Of a stretch of DNA of 64,000 nucleotides, positions 46,527 to 58,400 are shown piece by piece. The notes under the pieces are model-generated. The model searched no databases, was not told where the DNA came from, and saw only the letters and a program-made list of their open reading frames with translations. Every line of letters begins with the position of its first letter. The stretch's first letter is position 1. A program made the position numbers and the translations under genes. This DNA is from Isoetes taiwanensis (lineage: Eukaryota > Streptophyta > Lycopodiopsida > Isoetales > Isoetaceae), in assembly GCA_021234155.1 (NCBI GenBank), contig JAJEKV010000008.1, positions 18,137,922 through 18,201,921 of the forward strand, read 5' to 3'.

Positions 46527-47250
46527 GTGTCTTCGCATTGTTTCACGGAATTGTAGGGGGCTTCGTGGCGAGAAGAAGGCGGTGGCTTGAATGGGATCGC
46601 GGCAGACATGGACATCGTCTTCTGCGGGGAGACATGGGAGTATGAAGGGCATCGATTGCGGACATCCGAGGATATCGGCATTTCTCACTTGCTAATGGCG
46701 CCATGGCCGGCCAGATGCGGTGGGTGGCTTGCTACTTTAGGGGCGCCTTAGCATGCAAGATCACACTTGAAGTCGATGCATTTAACAGCTACATGTGGGT
46801 AATGGTATTAGAACTGGTCATGTCCCATTGTTTCTTGCTAGGCTGCTACATTCCCCATGCGGGGCTCTAAGTTCTACCGGTACATGATCACGGAACCTGA
46901 GATGTCGGATGCCATATAGGGCCCGTATGATGACATAGACCGCTATAGACGGCGAGGGGCAGTGTTTTTGCTAGGAGATTTCAATGCTCGTGCGGCCGAT
47001 TTGCGGTCGGTGACCTTCAAGGTGGCGCTAATCTTGACCAGCTTTGGCAGGCAGCCGCTATTCGGCATACACGGCACTCGGGATATGGTGGCTAGACCAT
47101 TTGGCGGCACGACTGGTCCAGCTCTGCCGGGTTTTGACATGGTAATTTGTAATGGTATGCGGCGATATGGCCACACTCGGGGTGTTACTTGCGGGAGTGA
47201 TAGGCGGGGATGGGGGAGCTAGTGTGTTGGATTACCTTCGCTCGGTAGCT
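46527..47250 (+). pseudogene. LINE ORF2 endonuclease domain, frameshifted
   Basis: It starts RIVSRNCRGLRGEKKAV, where a Trp is expected in the VSWNCRG box. It continues to FLLGDFNARAADL (46962ff), the conserved GDFNA metal-site region of APE-type endonucleases. FDMVICNGMRRYG near 47140 parallels FDLVICNGL in copy A. Confidence 0.82.
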
Positions 47251-48189
47251 TGACACTTGACATGGTTACACACTTCTCCATTGGCACAAAGCGGGGGATG
47301 AGGAGGCTTTGTCGGATCACTACCAGCTTTATGTCCGCGGCGAATTGGGAGCACTCAATAGTGGAACACGCAAAGGGGCGTGGAGGGTTACCATACATCC
47401 CACGCTTCTCGAGCGGGGACGGTATGAATGCGTGTTGGTGCGGGGATTCTGAGGGGGTTTGATAGCTTTTACACCTTTGCAAGGCAGTGTGCATGGCTGA
47501 GTGAGGGCACTTTGCTGCATTTCTTGGGGCTTCCTTTGCGATGAAGGGCCCTCAAGAAGGGACAAGCGCATTTTCACGAGAACCCGTGGTTTGATGCTGA
47601 TTGCAAGGCTCTAAAAGGCCGGTAGCGTAGTCATAGATCCACGATTCGCGACCATAGGCCTGCAAGACTATAAGCTCTTCTAAAAAGCCAAGAAGGGAGA
47701 TATATGGCGAGAAACCGGGGGGCGCCTGTTTGATATGCTCATGGCGAGCCAAAAGCTTTTTGGCGTAGGTGTTATCTGAGAAGCGCCGGTGGCTACGGTA
47801 ATGTAAGTGTGGAGCAATGGATGCCAGCTGCGGGAGTTATATGACCCCCGGGGAGCTAATGCCGGGGTCGGATCCGGGTAGGATGTCAGCGAGGGTCTCG
47901 GGCATCTGGCGAATGGCAAGGCAAAATTTCGAGGGCTGCGGGCGGCTGTTGAAATGGGGTGGCCCCATCGTGGTAGGGGCCCGGCGGTGATCATCAACGG
48001 GCTCGGCGGGGCTCCCGGGGGTGGATGGTTAGTAAAGGTTGTTCTGTGCATAAAAGCTGGTAATAAGGATGAGCGGCGAATTACGGATGATTATGGTAAG
48101 CTTCGCTATTTGCAAAGCTCTGGCGAGGGTGGTGGAGAAGAAACTCACTAAGTGGGCTGAGGGGCGGGGGAGTGCGGGCAATTGGCGAG

Positions 48190-49690
48190 GGGGGCTTTAA
48201 GCCCGACTCACTCCGACCGAACCATATCTTCACTTTGAGAGTGTTGATGGAGGCAAGCGAATGCGTGACAGGACTTGTATTCTTTGCTTTGTAGATTTTA
48301 AGGCGCATATGATACCGATCCCGGAGACATCTTTGTGGCGAGAGGTTGCAAGACTTGCGAGTTCCACGGGAGTTCGGGAAATGGGGTGCACCGGCTTTAT
48401 GATGGGATTCATCTTTGCCTTTGCCTTATGAAGATCCGGCGGGTAGCTAGCACTATGGGAGTTAAGCGGGGCTGCCCGTTGTCTCCAACGCTTTTGGGTT
48501 GTACATTGATAGCTTGGAGGCGTGGATGCGACACCATGGGGGCCCGGGGTGCAATTATCTGGCGACCTCGTGAGCCGATTTGCTATATCACGGATGATGT
48601 AGCTTTGCTAGCCCACACGGCCCGGCCGGTATGCAGCGACATTTGGATGCCCTGGAGTGGGTTACGTGGGGCAACGGGAATGGCCAGTGAACTTGCACAA
48701 AACTAAGCTTCTCGCGATCCTGTCCTCGCAACACCCTATCCCGGAGTTATATTACGGGGGCGGGGAAGTGGAGATGGTCGCGAACTTCAAGTATCTGAGG
48801 AATTGATTTCCTTTGCTAACATCTTTGTGGGATGAGTGTGTGGAGAGGAAACCCGGTCTTGGGCTGGAAGGCTTTATATGCGATTGCAAAACACGTGTTG
48901 CGGATAGATCTGTGGTAGGCGAGGAGAACACCACATTTAGGGCTTTAGTCGGGCAGGTGCTGCTATATGGGGTGGAGGTTTGGGGCCCGATGGTTAGCAA
49001 AAACTCGTGGGATAGGTTGGAAAGGGTCTGAAAAGCTTTCTTGACATATAGCTTGGGAGTGAAAGGACACCGTGCAGTGTCAGATTTTGTTGTATGAGGC
49101 GGGGTTCGGCCTTCTGACGATACGCTATCTTGTGGGCATCTTACTTGCTTCCATAAGTTGGATGGGATGGATGAGCATCGCTTGCCCCCCGTGTTGTTAG
49201 GAGGAGGGCCCCAGTGAAGAGAGGGTATAGCACGAGCAGCATAAGGGATGGTTTAGGAGGTGGTCTATGGATTACCAGCGGATGGTGGCTTGGCGGGTCG
49301 ATCTGTGAGAATGGAGCAAGTGGATGCGAGGCTATCTTTGCCACCACGTGGGATGCCTCTACTCTTGCAAAGCCCAAGGCGAGCACTATCACGCTCAGAT
49401 TAATCCAGGCCTTGAGCATGGACCTCCCGATTGCCGAAAGCACACATCTCTGTGAAAAGCGGAGGCTATTGCTGCCATAGGGCGGGTTCCCATTACCTCG
49501 AGGTGAAGCGGGTATTTGGGGGTGAGACCTAGGGCCACGGGATCCCAGAGAGGAGAGGATATGTCGGTGTTGTGAGATGCACATGATAGAGGATGAGCAC
49601 CATGCCCTCGGTGCCCGGCATATGCCCATGTCGGCGGTGCACCCTGTGATCTTAGATGCTCGACACCGCTACATCGATTACTTTCGCATC
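48190..49690 (+). pseudogene. LINE ORF2 reverse transcriptase and C-terminal domain, frameshifted
   Basis: MGVKRGCPLSPTLLGCTL and ICYITDDVALLAHTA (the YADD box reads TDD here, so the Tyr-Ala pair is changed) lie in the 48335-48706 frame. After a frame change come VLLYGVEVWGPMVSKNSWDR (48813-49031) and a degraded HHLRIETGRW/CQRC region to ~49630. All match copy A in order. Confidence 0.85.
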
Positions 49691-49941
49691 ACCTATGGTA
49701 GCCGGTAGGAGCTTACATCCACGCAGATTTAGGCCGTCGGACTTGCTCTTGGGGGCATGGTATTTGAGAAAACCCTCTTGTTAGGGTTTTTCCTCCCAAG
49801 TGGGGTTTTTCATCCGGTAGTAGGGTTCTCTTGTCTGATTACATTGTTTGTTTTTGGTGTTGGGGTTTTTGGCTTTTTGCACGTTCTCCGCATGTCACTG
49901 CGTCTCATAGGCCTCGGGCCTCAGGTGGGCGTTAAAATAAA

Positions 49942-49962
49942 CTTCCTTCCTTCCTTCCTTCC
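49942..49962 (+). repeat. (CTTC)n tail of LINE copy B
   Basis: About five CTTC units directly after AATAAA. It is a microsatellite tail in place of the poly-A expected of L1 elements. RTE-type LINEs are known to end in short repeats, but this element also has an ORF1. Confidence 0.85.
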
Positions 49963-49969
49963 ACCAACT

Positions 49970-50224
49970 TAGAAGATATAAACATGTCGAGGAAGAGCCA
50001 CAATCCAATAACACAACAAGCGTTTGGCCCATGATTGCCCAAGAATCTAATCACTGCGTCCGACAAACATATCCATGACACACTCACCCAGCGTTTTGGT
50101 CCTTTGTTGAAAAGTATAGTTTTCTTAGGTCCACATGTTCTTTATTAGGAGATTTCAAAAAAACCTACATGTAGATCATTGGAGGTATGGTTTTACTAAC
50201 TAACGGTGTTGTTTTTAAGTGGAC
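49970..50224. other. Unassigned spacer
   Basis: Nothing supportable seen. Confidence 0.4.
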
Positions 50225-50590
50225 AAGGGAGCGTCCTTTGTTATTTTTTAAGAAAATTTGTGGTTTTGTTTTTTTTTTTTTAGGACATGTGGTTTTTAAG
50301 GAGGTATGTTTTTTGTTAAAGAAGCGTGGTTTTTCTTTTTGAGGGTAGTGGTGTTTTTAAGGAGGTGTAGTTTTTGGAGGTGTAGTTTATAAGTAAGTGT
50401 AGTTTTTTTTAAAGAGCTGTGGTCTTTGTTTTTTAGGACGTGTGGTTTTTTAAGGAGGTATATTTTTTGTTAAAGGAACTGTGGTTTTTTCTTTTGAGGT
50501 GAGGCGGTTTATAAGTAAGTGTAGTTTTTAAGGAGGTTTTTCTAAAGGATGTATGGTTCTCTAAAGGGGTGTGGTATTTTAAGGTTTTTA
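50225..50590. repeat. GT-rich imperfect repeat with a ~155-bp duplicated block
   Basis: Variants of gtggtttttaaggaggt recur throughout. The block taggacatgtggtttttaag...tttttgagg near 50281-50345 recurs at about 50436-50502. Confidence 0.75.
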
Positions 50591-50831
50591 TAGCCAATTT
50601 TGTAAGCATCATTATACAATCATTACCTTTGCTTCCATCCATATGACACCCATAAAGTATTCATATATGTTGTCATTACATGCCATGTGTAAAAATGCAA
50701 TATATCATCTATTGTCCCTCTACCCCTCATGCTTATAGAAAACTAGAATGCAAAGGCATTATGAAGATCCCAAAATTGAATTGAACTGAATTTAACTTTA
50801 ACATCCATAGGGACCAACAAGTCTATCAGAT

Positions 50832-50973
<142 letters not shown>

Positions 50974-51036
50974 CTTTTTATGCCTCAAATCCATTTTTGA
51001 GCATATGCACATGATCTCAGTCCCAATCAGCTCAAA

Positions 51037-52315
51037 CATGAAGGTGGCTCAAACATACAAGGTGGCTCAAACATGCCACAAAGGTGGCTCCAACATGCCA
51101 CCCACGGGCTCTAACATGCCATCACGGGCTCCAATATGCCATCGTGGCGCAAACATACCCGCGTGGGCTCCAACATGCCAAGGTGGCTCACAACATGTCA
51201 CCTAGGCTTAAATATACCAAGTTGGCTCAAACATGCCAAGTAGCTCTAATATGCCACCTAGGCTCAAACATGCCAAAGTGGCTCAAACATGCCATGTGGG
51301 CTCCAACATGCCACCCTAGGCTCCAACATGCCAAGGTGGCTCCAGCATGCCACCTAGGCTCCAACATGACAAGGTGGCTCAAACATGCTACATGGGCTTC
51401 AACATGCCAGCTAGGCTCCAACATGCCAAGGTGGGTTGGCATGCCGCGTGGGCTCCAACCATGGTGGCTCAAGCATCTTGAGGCTCCAACATGCCACCTA
51501 GGCTCTAACATGCCAAGGTGGCTCAAACATGCCACGTGGTCTCCAACATGCCACCTAGGCTCCAACATGCCAGGTGGCTCAAACGCAACCACCTAGGCTC
51601 CAACATGCTCAAACATGCCAAGGTGGCTCAGGTGAGGCTCCAACATGCCACATAGGCTCCAACATGCCATGTGGGCTCCAACATGCAAAAGGTGGCTCAA
51701 ACATGCCACCTAGGCTCAAACATACCACCCTAGGCTCAAACATGCCAAGGTGGCTCCCCATCTTGACGTGGCTCCAACATGCCACCCTAGACTCAAACAT
51801 GCCACCCTAGGCTCCAACATGACAAAATGGCTCAAACATGCCACCTAGGCTCCAGCGTGCTCAAACATGCCCACGGGCTCCAACATGCCACCTATGCTCC
51901 AACTTGCCAGGGTGGCTCAAATATACCACGTGGGCTCCAATATACCACCTAGGCTCCACCATTAGGGGTGGCTCAAACATACCACCCTAGGCTCAAACAT
52001 GCCATGAGGCTCCTTGGGTTCCAACATGCCAAGGTGGCTCCAACATGCCACCTAGGCTCCAACATGCCAGTGAGGCTCCAAACATGCAAAGGTGGGCTCA
52101 AACATGCCACCTAGGCTCCAACATGCCAAGGTGGCTCAAACATGCTGCGTGGGCTCCAACATGCCAAGGTGGCTCAAACATACCACCTAGGCTCAAACAT
52201 GCCAAGGTGGCTCCAACATCTCTTGTGGGCTCCAACATGCCATCTAGGCTCCAACATGCCAAGGTGGCTCGGGCATGCCACCTAGGCTCAAGCATGCCAC
52301 CTAGGCACCCCCAAG
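51037..52315. repeat. Minisatellite, ~20-23 bp units, ~1.28 kb
   Basis: About 60 variants of ggctccaacatgccaccta and ggctcaaacatgccaaggt alternate throughout. The two sub-types (aaggt versus ccta before the next ggct) often alternate, suggesting a ~42-bp higher-order unit. Repetitive open frames on both strands are products of the repeat, not genes. Confidence 0.95.
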
Positions 52316-52521
52316 TGGTGACATGGCATGCCAAATAAAGCAAGGTCAAGTTTTGACTAGGCCAAAAATGAAAAGATGTCCATCTTTGGTCTTTTCATTG
52401 GGTGATGTTGGCAAATTTTAGGTGACATGGCTAGATGATGGTGACATGGATATGATGACTAGGACTTTATGCTGAAATATGATAACCTTTGAAATTTTTG
52501 TAGAGGAGTTTGGCAAGGGAT

Positions 52522-52980
52522 CACTACAAGGGATGGTCGGCGTCCAACGGCGTCAGCGTCGTCGATGAGCGTCCGGATCGTAAAGTTGATTGTCGACCAC
52601 ATCGCCCGTTCAAGCGGCGACAGCGTCGTTCGGCGTCGTTCAACGGCGGTCGCCGGGGCTGGCGATGCCGGTCACACTGCGTAACATAGATACTTTTGCC
52701 GGTGGCGCGGGCCGTGTCAAACCGCGTCGGCTAGCGTCGTTCAGCGGCGTTTCCGCGAAAGCGGCGTCAGCGCCCGCGTCATGCGTGGAAATGGGGCGTT
52801 GCCAAGGCTGGCGGCCTGCGTGTCAAGGCAGCGCCCGGCGCCTCTGCGTCGTTGAACGGCGTTACTGGGCCCGGCGTGTCCGCGTGCACTGCGTGGCATG
52901 GTCTTTGGTGCAGGCGGCACGCTGCGTGTCAAGACCGCGTCGGCTTAAGCGTCGTTTAACGGCGTCACCGCGAAGGATTT
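52522..52980. repeat. CACTA left terminus and subterminal array
   Basis: CACTACAAGGGATGGTCGGCG is followed by many GGCGTCGTTCAACGGCG-type motifs. It is GC-rich (GCGTC/GGCG) and ends at a T-run near 52980. Confidence 0.85.
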
Positions 52981-53004
52981 TTTTTTTTTTTGCCAAATAA
53001 AAAC

Positions 53005-53300
53005 CTAACCCTAACCCTACATCCGCGTTATAAGTGGATCCATCGATGGCTGCTTTGTTATTCTTATTTTTTGAGTGTTCTTCCCTATCTTGCTATAATG
53101 GTCCGTGGGTTGAAGACCACCTTGGCGATATGTTCCTTCTAGCGGTAATCCTCCTCCTCAAGGAAGACAACTCCGGCAACCCCACAGCTTCTCCCCGTGA
53201 GAACCCTCCCTTCACCATCGTGGCAAAGATGAGTGAAAAGGACTTCGATTGCACTAACATCGGCGTTCCATGCGAGGAGCGGCGGTAGAATGGCTCCATA
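53005..53300 (+). other. Short plus-strand frame, unrecognised
   Basis: An 84-codon frame begins MDPSMAALLFLFFECSSLSC at 53034, just after the subterminal array. It has a hydrophobic start and no family resemblance. It could be the first exon of an element gene or chance. Confidence 0.25.
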
Positions 53301-53539
53301 GAGCCAAAACAAAGCGACATTAATGGATTGCGAGATAATGATGCAAATGGTTGCATCAAAGCATCCGTCCTCGGGATGGACATAAGTAATGTATAAGCTT
53401 TTTTTATGAATGGAAACAATAAGTTTTTATCTATTTATATTTGTCGTTGTATAAGCTTATTTTATGAATGGGAACAATCAGTATTTTATTTATTTGTGTT
53501 ATTTATATTGTATGTTGTTTTTGTTATGTTAAACAATCA

Positions 53540-53815
53540 CGGTTAATTCGTTTAACGGCGTTATGATCATTTGGCGTCGTTAAGCGGCGTCATGATCATC
53601 GGCGTGGCATATGAGGGGGCATCGGCGGTATGGCGATGTGGCATGCCTAGGTGTCGGGGGCGGCGTCGGGCGTCGTTGCTTGGCGTCGGGATCATCGGCG
53701 TGGCATATGAGGGCATCGGGCGCGCAAGGCCTGATGTAGCATGCCTGGAGTGTCGGGGCGGCGTCGGCTTGGCGTCGTTAAGCGGCGTCACCGCGGGCGT
53801 CGATAAAATCAAATA
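53540..53815. repeat. Second subterminal-type motif cluster
   Basis: GTTTAACGGCG, GGCGTCGTTAAGCGGCGTC and related motifs, with an internal direct duplication of atcatcggcgtggcatatga (53594 and 53690). It sits ~1 kb inside the terminus. Confidence 0.75.
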
Positions 53816-53899
53816 TGGCGGGAACCGGCATTTCGGGTTATTACTTGTTATTTTCACTTTCGTTTGTTTGGGATTTTTTCGCCAGGTGGGTCTTCATAA

Positions 53900-55205
53900 G
53901 ATAAGATCTACGCTTTAATCTTTGTGTTAGAGTTAAACACCTCAAATGCTAATAGATTAGAAGATTGAATCTTGAAAGTATGTTAAAAACTTGGGGATGC
54001 ATGATCAAAGATCTTGTGGGGTTCCATCTGAATGGAAGACTAAATGTATCGGGTTTATGCACCTCGAGCGAAGTTTCAATCTTCATAGATTACAAAAGAT
54101 TTGAAAGGTTGCGTGAATATAAGGTCTTGGTGGAAGACTCCATTTCAAATGGAGAGGACTAGATGTATCGGGTTCGGGCACCCTTCAATCAAATACTTTC
54201 TAAATATCATAAGCGTTGTATGAATCGAATCTTAAGAATAAACATTTGATAAAATCATAAAAAAAACATGGATATTTATAATTATTATATTATTACATGG
54301 TTTTATTAATATTTTTATTGTTTACTAGAAAAACAACATGGAATGAGCGTCGAGGAAAGAATTTGAGCGTAAAAGTGAGGCGAAAGCTTTGAGAAAGTTA
54401 CATGGCGACTTGCATAAGAATGTTACCCCAACAATTGCCACAAATAGTCCAATTAGACCCAGTGGACCTAGTCTTCCTAGTTTGGGGTGGTGTGCATGAA
54501 ATGAATGCCCGTAGATGTATGTACCATAAACATGTTTGAATGATTAGTTAACTTTATATCTTGATGTTACTTTTTTTTTGCGGTTGTACTTGGTGGCGGT
54601 TATATTGCAATTGTTCGATGTGCAAAGGACAAATAAAGCGGATGAAAAGGCGTCCTCGACCATGTTGAAAATATGGTGAATGCGGAACAAATCCGGTGCT
54701 CTCGGGCCACATGTGGGGGTATTCAGCGAGGTATAATAATACGAATCTTATGAGCGATAATCAACTACTCTCATGTACTTGAATCGATGTCTTAACTTAG
54801 TTTGCTTGTATTTTGTTAGGAAGAAATTGAGAATGAAGTGAGCTTCGAAGCGATATATAGATTTTGGGGTTATGTTGTCATTGGAAGTAGATGATGTTGA
54901 TACTATGAATCGTTCATAGAAAACCCTACAAAAAGAAAGCCATCAACTTCCTCAAAGAGTATCCCATTCATTGATAGAACACAAATCGTGCAATGGCCCG
55001 TTGCCAAGATTGGAGGAATGACAATGTTCATCAAAAGTGGAATGTACTAGATCATGTCGAGAAGAAAATAATCTTCCACCTTCACTAGTCCATTTGGTCG
55101 ACCCTTCTGAGATAAAGATGGTAGAAATTCAATGCATGGCCTAGAGGCAAACCAATTATTTATGGGGAGCAATTTACATATTGGGGTAGCGTTACATGAT
55201 TAAAA
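53900..55205 (+). other. Degraded region between the CACTA terminus and the SET-like domain
   Basis: AT-rich, with short frames only (for example 53965-54162). No recognisable domain. A mid-level coding bias near 54340-54480 and 54960-55150 suggests eroded exons of the gene that follows. Confidence 0.35.
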
Positions 55206-55210
55206 ATAGT

Positions 55211-55653
55211 CGGGTCCCGGTCTTTGGCACAGGATTATATATTATGACTAGTGTGAAAGTCAAAGATGAATGCATTTGTTCCTTTAATGCCATATGTAGG
55301 TCACGAATATAACTTTCGGACACTTGGCATAAATTGAGTAAGCATCGATTGAAGCATGCTCATCTATGGCCTAAATTCAAATACACGAACAATATCCAAG
55401 CCCGGTGACTCATGAAGCTTCACATATATTGATGGTTAGTCCTCGGTTGCATGGAAACCTTCTTTGCTTTTATTAATAGCTCTATCGAGAATCACAGAAG
55501 CTACCAATTGTGAATTTGTCGAGGGCAAACAAAGACCAAGAAGATTTTTTTAGCAAAGTAAAATTGGCGGGGAGATATATCATGGTTTATGCTATAAAAA
55601 CTTTGTGTATTGGTGATGAATTGTTCATTGAATATGAATACGGTAGACCAATA
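55211..55653 (+). pseudogene. SET-domain-like protein remnant inside the CACTA element
   Basis: Three pieces appear in the order of a SET domain, the fold of protein-lysine methyltransferases. First, 55211-55305 reads VFGTGLYIMTSVKVKDECIC and SFNAI, which fits the opening GxGLxxxxxIKxGxxI pattern. Second, about 55450-55500 reads METFFAFINSSIENHRSYQ, resembling the F-I-N-x-S...N cofactor-binding motif. Third, 55581-55653 reads MVYAIKTLCIGDELFIEYEY followed by GRP, matching the closing A-x-K-x-I-x-x-G-D/E-E-L-x-x-x-Y-x-Y-G pattern with its Tyr. The pieces are in different frames and a stop follows the second, so the gene is broken. No pre-SET cysteine cluster is seen. Catalytic ability cannot be judged. 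Confidence 0.5.
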
Positions 55654-56089
55654 TCACAGGAGGTCCTTTGATGATGTACTCAAATTACTCATATAATTTT
55701 TGTCGGAATGCACCATTTTCTTCTTCTTCTTGAATTCTTCTTCTTCTTCTCTTGGAATGAGATTGCACATATTGAAGATAAATGTGTATTATATCTTCAA
55801 TATATGCTTTGATTATGACATAAAATTTTATATTTAGTTCGTTATTAAATGCTTAAAATTTAACAAAACGGGCTCTCAATGTATGTATCAATCGCATATA
55901 TTTAGTTTAATCGGCGTGCAGGGTAGGCAAGTGGATATAAGACCACATCAAAGCGTCTTGAATTGGCGACATCAAAAGTCATTGCGGATAGCGGGAATTA
56001 GAATACATTGAAGCGGTATGGTACAAACATGGGCACGCTTGCATAATGAAGAGTACAATGATGAAGATGAGCAGGAATCACGATGATGA

Positions 56090-57645
56090 AGATGATGACA
56101 ATGCCCTATGGGCGACTTCATGGAAGTTGAGGAACCCATAGCCGACATGTTAGATGCATTTGGCCCAATCTTCGACAACGACCTAGATGGCGATATAAAT
56201 ACTCTAACGATGGTCATGAAGATCCGCGTTTTATTGGAGGCGCATAAAGCATTATATCAGTGCAAGCATATCTAGATTGGCGACATCTTTATTGATATTA
56301 AACCTTCAAGCCAAATTCAAATGGAGCAATGCGATTATTGCGGCTTTGTTAGAGTAAGTACAATTGCAATCACTTGACTTATTGAATTTGTAGTTGAATG
56401 TATCACGTAAAGATACGTTTTATACAGGTTATTGCAAGAGAAAATACTCCCACAAGGGAACACTATGCCCAAAAGAAATTAGCGAAATAAAAAATATATT
56501 GGCGACTCTTGGTTTAGGCTACCATAAGATTCCGCGCTTGTCCAAATGATTGCATGGTATATTATCAGGATGACATCTACAAGAACAGAAACATGCCTAA
56601 ATGTGGTGCCTCTAGGTACAATCACGGATGCCAAGGGAAAAGGCAAGATCCGATGAAGGTGGTTAGCTACTTTCCATTGATCCCTCGCATAAGGCTATTG
56701 TTTCGATGTGAATCTCTAGCTTAAGCTCATGGGTTGGTGTGCGCTAATCGTCGGTGACAATGTACTCAGCGTGGTTAGTATTTGCCAAGCAATGGAAGCA
56801 TATTGATGAAACATGGCGGAATTTGGAAGCCCCCGCGAAATCTCGGATTAGGGTTGGAAGCGGATGGTGTTAATCCTTATGGGCGTCAATCGGCCGGCGT
56901 GGTCAACAGCGATGGTGTTGATCAACTATAATTTACCAAGTGGTTTACTCATGAAGACTAGCCATTTAATGGTAGTACTATTAGTTCGGGACGAAGAAGC
57001 GGGAAAGTCTAGATCCATATCTGAAAATAGTTATTGATGAGCTTTTGACATTGTGGAGGTGAAGGTATTGAAGTTCACGATGTCTCAAAGAACTTTCGTC
57101 TTTGAGCAATTTACCTTGAGCAATCTTAATGTGGACAACGGCGATTGGCACGGTTTGTATGAACTCTCACGGACTCAAATTATGCGGATATGCGGCATGT
57201 CACTTGTGTGGGTTTGAACAGTTGAACTCGCCGGTCAGCGGCATTGCACAAAAATGTCTATGCAAACTTCAAAGAGATATCGCCAATGGAAAATGGAAAC
57301 CCGATCACGTGGGTCAAAGAAAAACATTACCTTGAAGAGCCTCCCAAAAGGTTGACAATAGAGAGATTGGGGTAACATGTGGGATGAAGGAAATAAGGTT
57401 AAAGGAATGAAGTGGAAAGCATCCTTCTTCCTTCTACCCTATTGGGCCAATTGAAGATCCATCATCTTCTTGATCCCATGCACATCTTTAAAAGCGTTTG
57501 GCGTCTATTTGGAAGCATGTCCCGGGGCGTGGAACAGAGTCGCGTACGAAGATCTACAAAATTTGGATCAAAATCTAAAAAAGCATGGTTAAATGTCGAA
57601 GAAGGAATAAGGCCACAAAGTGGATTGGATCGTGCCTAGAAAATG
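56090..57645 (+). pseudogene. CACTA transposase (Tnp2-like, transposase_21), frameshifted
   Basis: It begins with an acidic stretch (FMEVEEPIADMLDAFGPIFD) and SLLILNLQAKFKWSNAIIA. Next come ATLGLGYHKIP, CPNDCMVYYQDD and CGASRY (56498-56625), then YFPLIPRIRRLF. After frameshifts come PSGLLMK and ESLDPYLKIVIDELLTLW. The last parts are NGKWKPDHVGQ, MKWKASFFLLPYW and HHLLDPMHIF (~57460). These are the landmarks of the plant CACTA Tnp2 transposase, in order. It binds the subterminal motifs and cuts the element out. Six or more frame changes mean no functional product. Confidence 0.88.
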
Positions 57646-57917
57646 TATGAAACCCGTTCGAGAAAGCGATCAAGGCAATAAAGACTCCGAACGGGGATAT
57701 ATGCATTAGTTGCGTAATTGTTTCTCTAGCGAAGGGGAGTTAAGCGGGTTGAAATCTCATGATTGGCATAAGATGTTGCGGTTTGTTATGCCTATTGCGA
57801 GGGGTCGTCTGTAGGCCGGTCCACTACATGCAATATGTCTCCTATCGAGTTTTCGGGTTAATGCGGTTTAGAAAACACTTCGATCTTTGAACTCTCACTT
57901 AACTTTTTCTTTCTTAA

Positions 57918-58400
57918 ATGATATTTAGATGGATTACAAGGAAGGAGATGCAGACAAATGAAATTGCGGACATGCGAACTAAGGTCGTTGAGGCATGTTG
58001 TATGCTAGAGAAAGAATTCCCAACAAGTTTTGCGGACATACAAACTCACTTACTAGTGCATTTAGTGGGACGAAGTAGAGCTTGCGAGCACAACAAATCC
58101 TAGATGGATGTTTTTATAGAGCGCTTTACGAAGGTCCTCAAGGACTTACGATGCGTCGAGAAGGCAAGGCAGGAGGGTTGCATGGGCGGGTTTAGTTGCT
58201 GCGAGTCATTATTCTATGTCTTAGAGTTCTTGGCGATCTACACCCCAATGCTCCACGATTATGGACCAGATGAAGACACTCCAACTATAATTGGAGAAGT
58301 TCAGAAGGAAGACCCAGAAGAAATTGTTCACACTAGAAAGCGAGGCAAAAAGTCAATAAGTTTCTCATCTACAACTCCACTCCCATGGAGAAATGGATAA
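57918..58400 (+). pseudogene. DUF4218 domain, C-terminal part of the Tnp2 transposase
   Basis: RKEMQTNEIADMRTKVVEAC then CMLEKEFPTSFADIQTHLLV is followed by one in-frame TAG at 58101. The frame reopens with VFIERFTKVLKDLRCVEKAR and QEGCMGGFSCCESLFYVLEF. This is the DUF4218 domain that follows the transposase core in CACTA elements. The single stop is the only break over ~160 codons. Confidence 0.88.

Larger units (their letters stand above)
45000..49965 (+). mobile_element. LINE (copy B), plus strand, with AATAAA-(CTTC)n 3' end
   Basis: Endonuclease, reverse transcriptase and C-terminal motifs parallel copy A, as does the 3' untranslated region (ctcataggcctcgggcctca against the copy A end). 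The tail is AATAAACTTCCTTCC... The 5' limit is uncertain: 45000-45600 has no coding sense and may be its 5' leader. It adjoins the broken 5' side of the 41-45 kb Ty3/gypsy element. Confidence 0.82.

Noticed and set aside
51037-52315. CRISPR-like appearance (short repeats with variable bits between)
   Set aside because: The variable parts are themselves repeat variants, there are no unique spacers, and the setting is a plant genome. It is a minisatellite.
53001-53020. Telomere-like ccctaaccctaaccct
   Set aside because: Only two to three imperfect units, and the plant telomere repeat is CCCTAAA. This is a short motif, not an interstitial telomere array.
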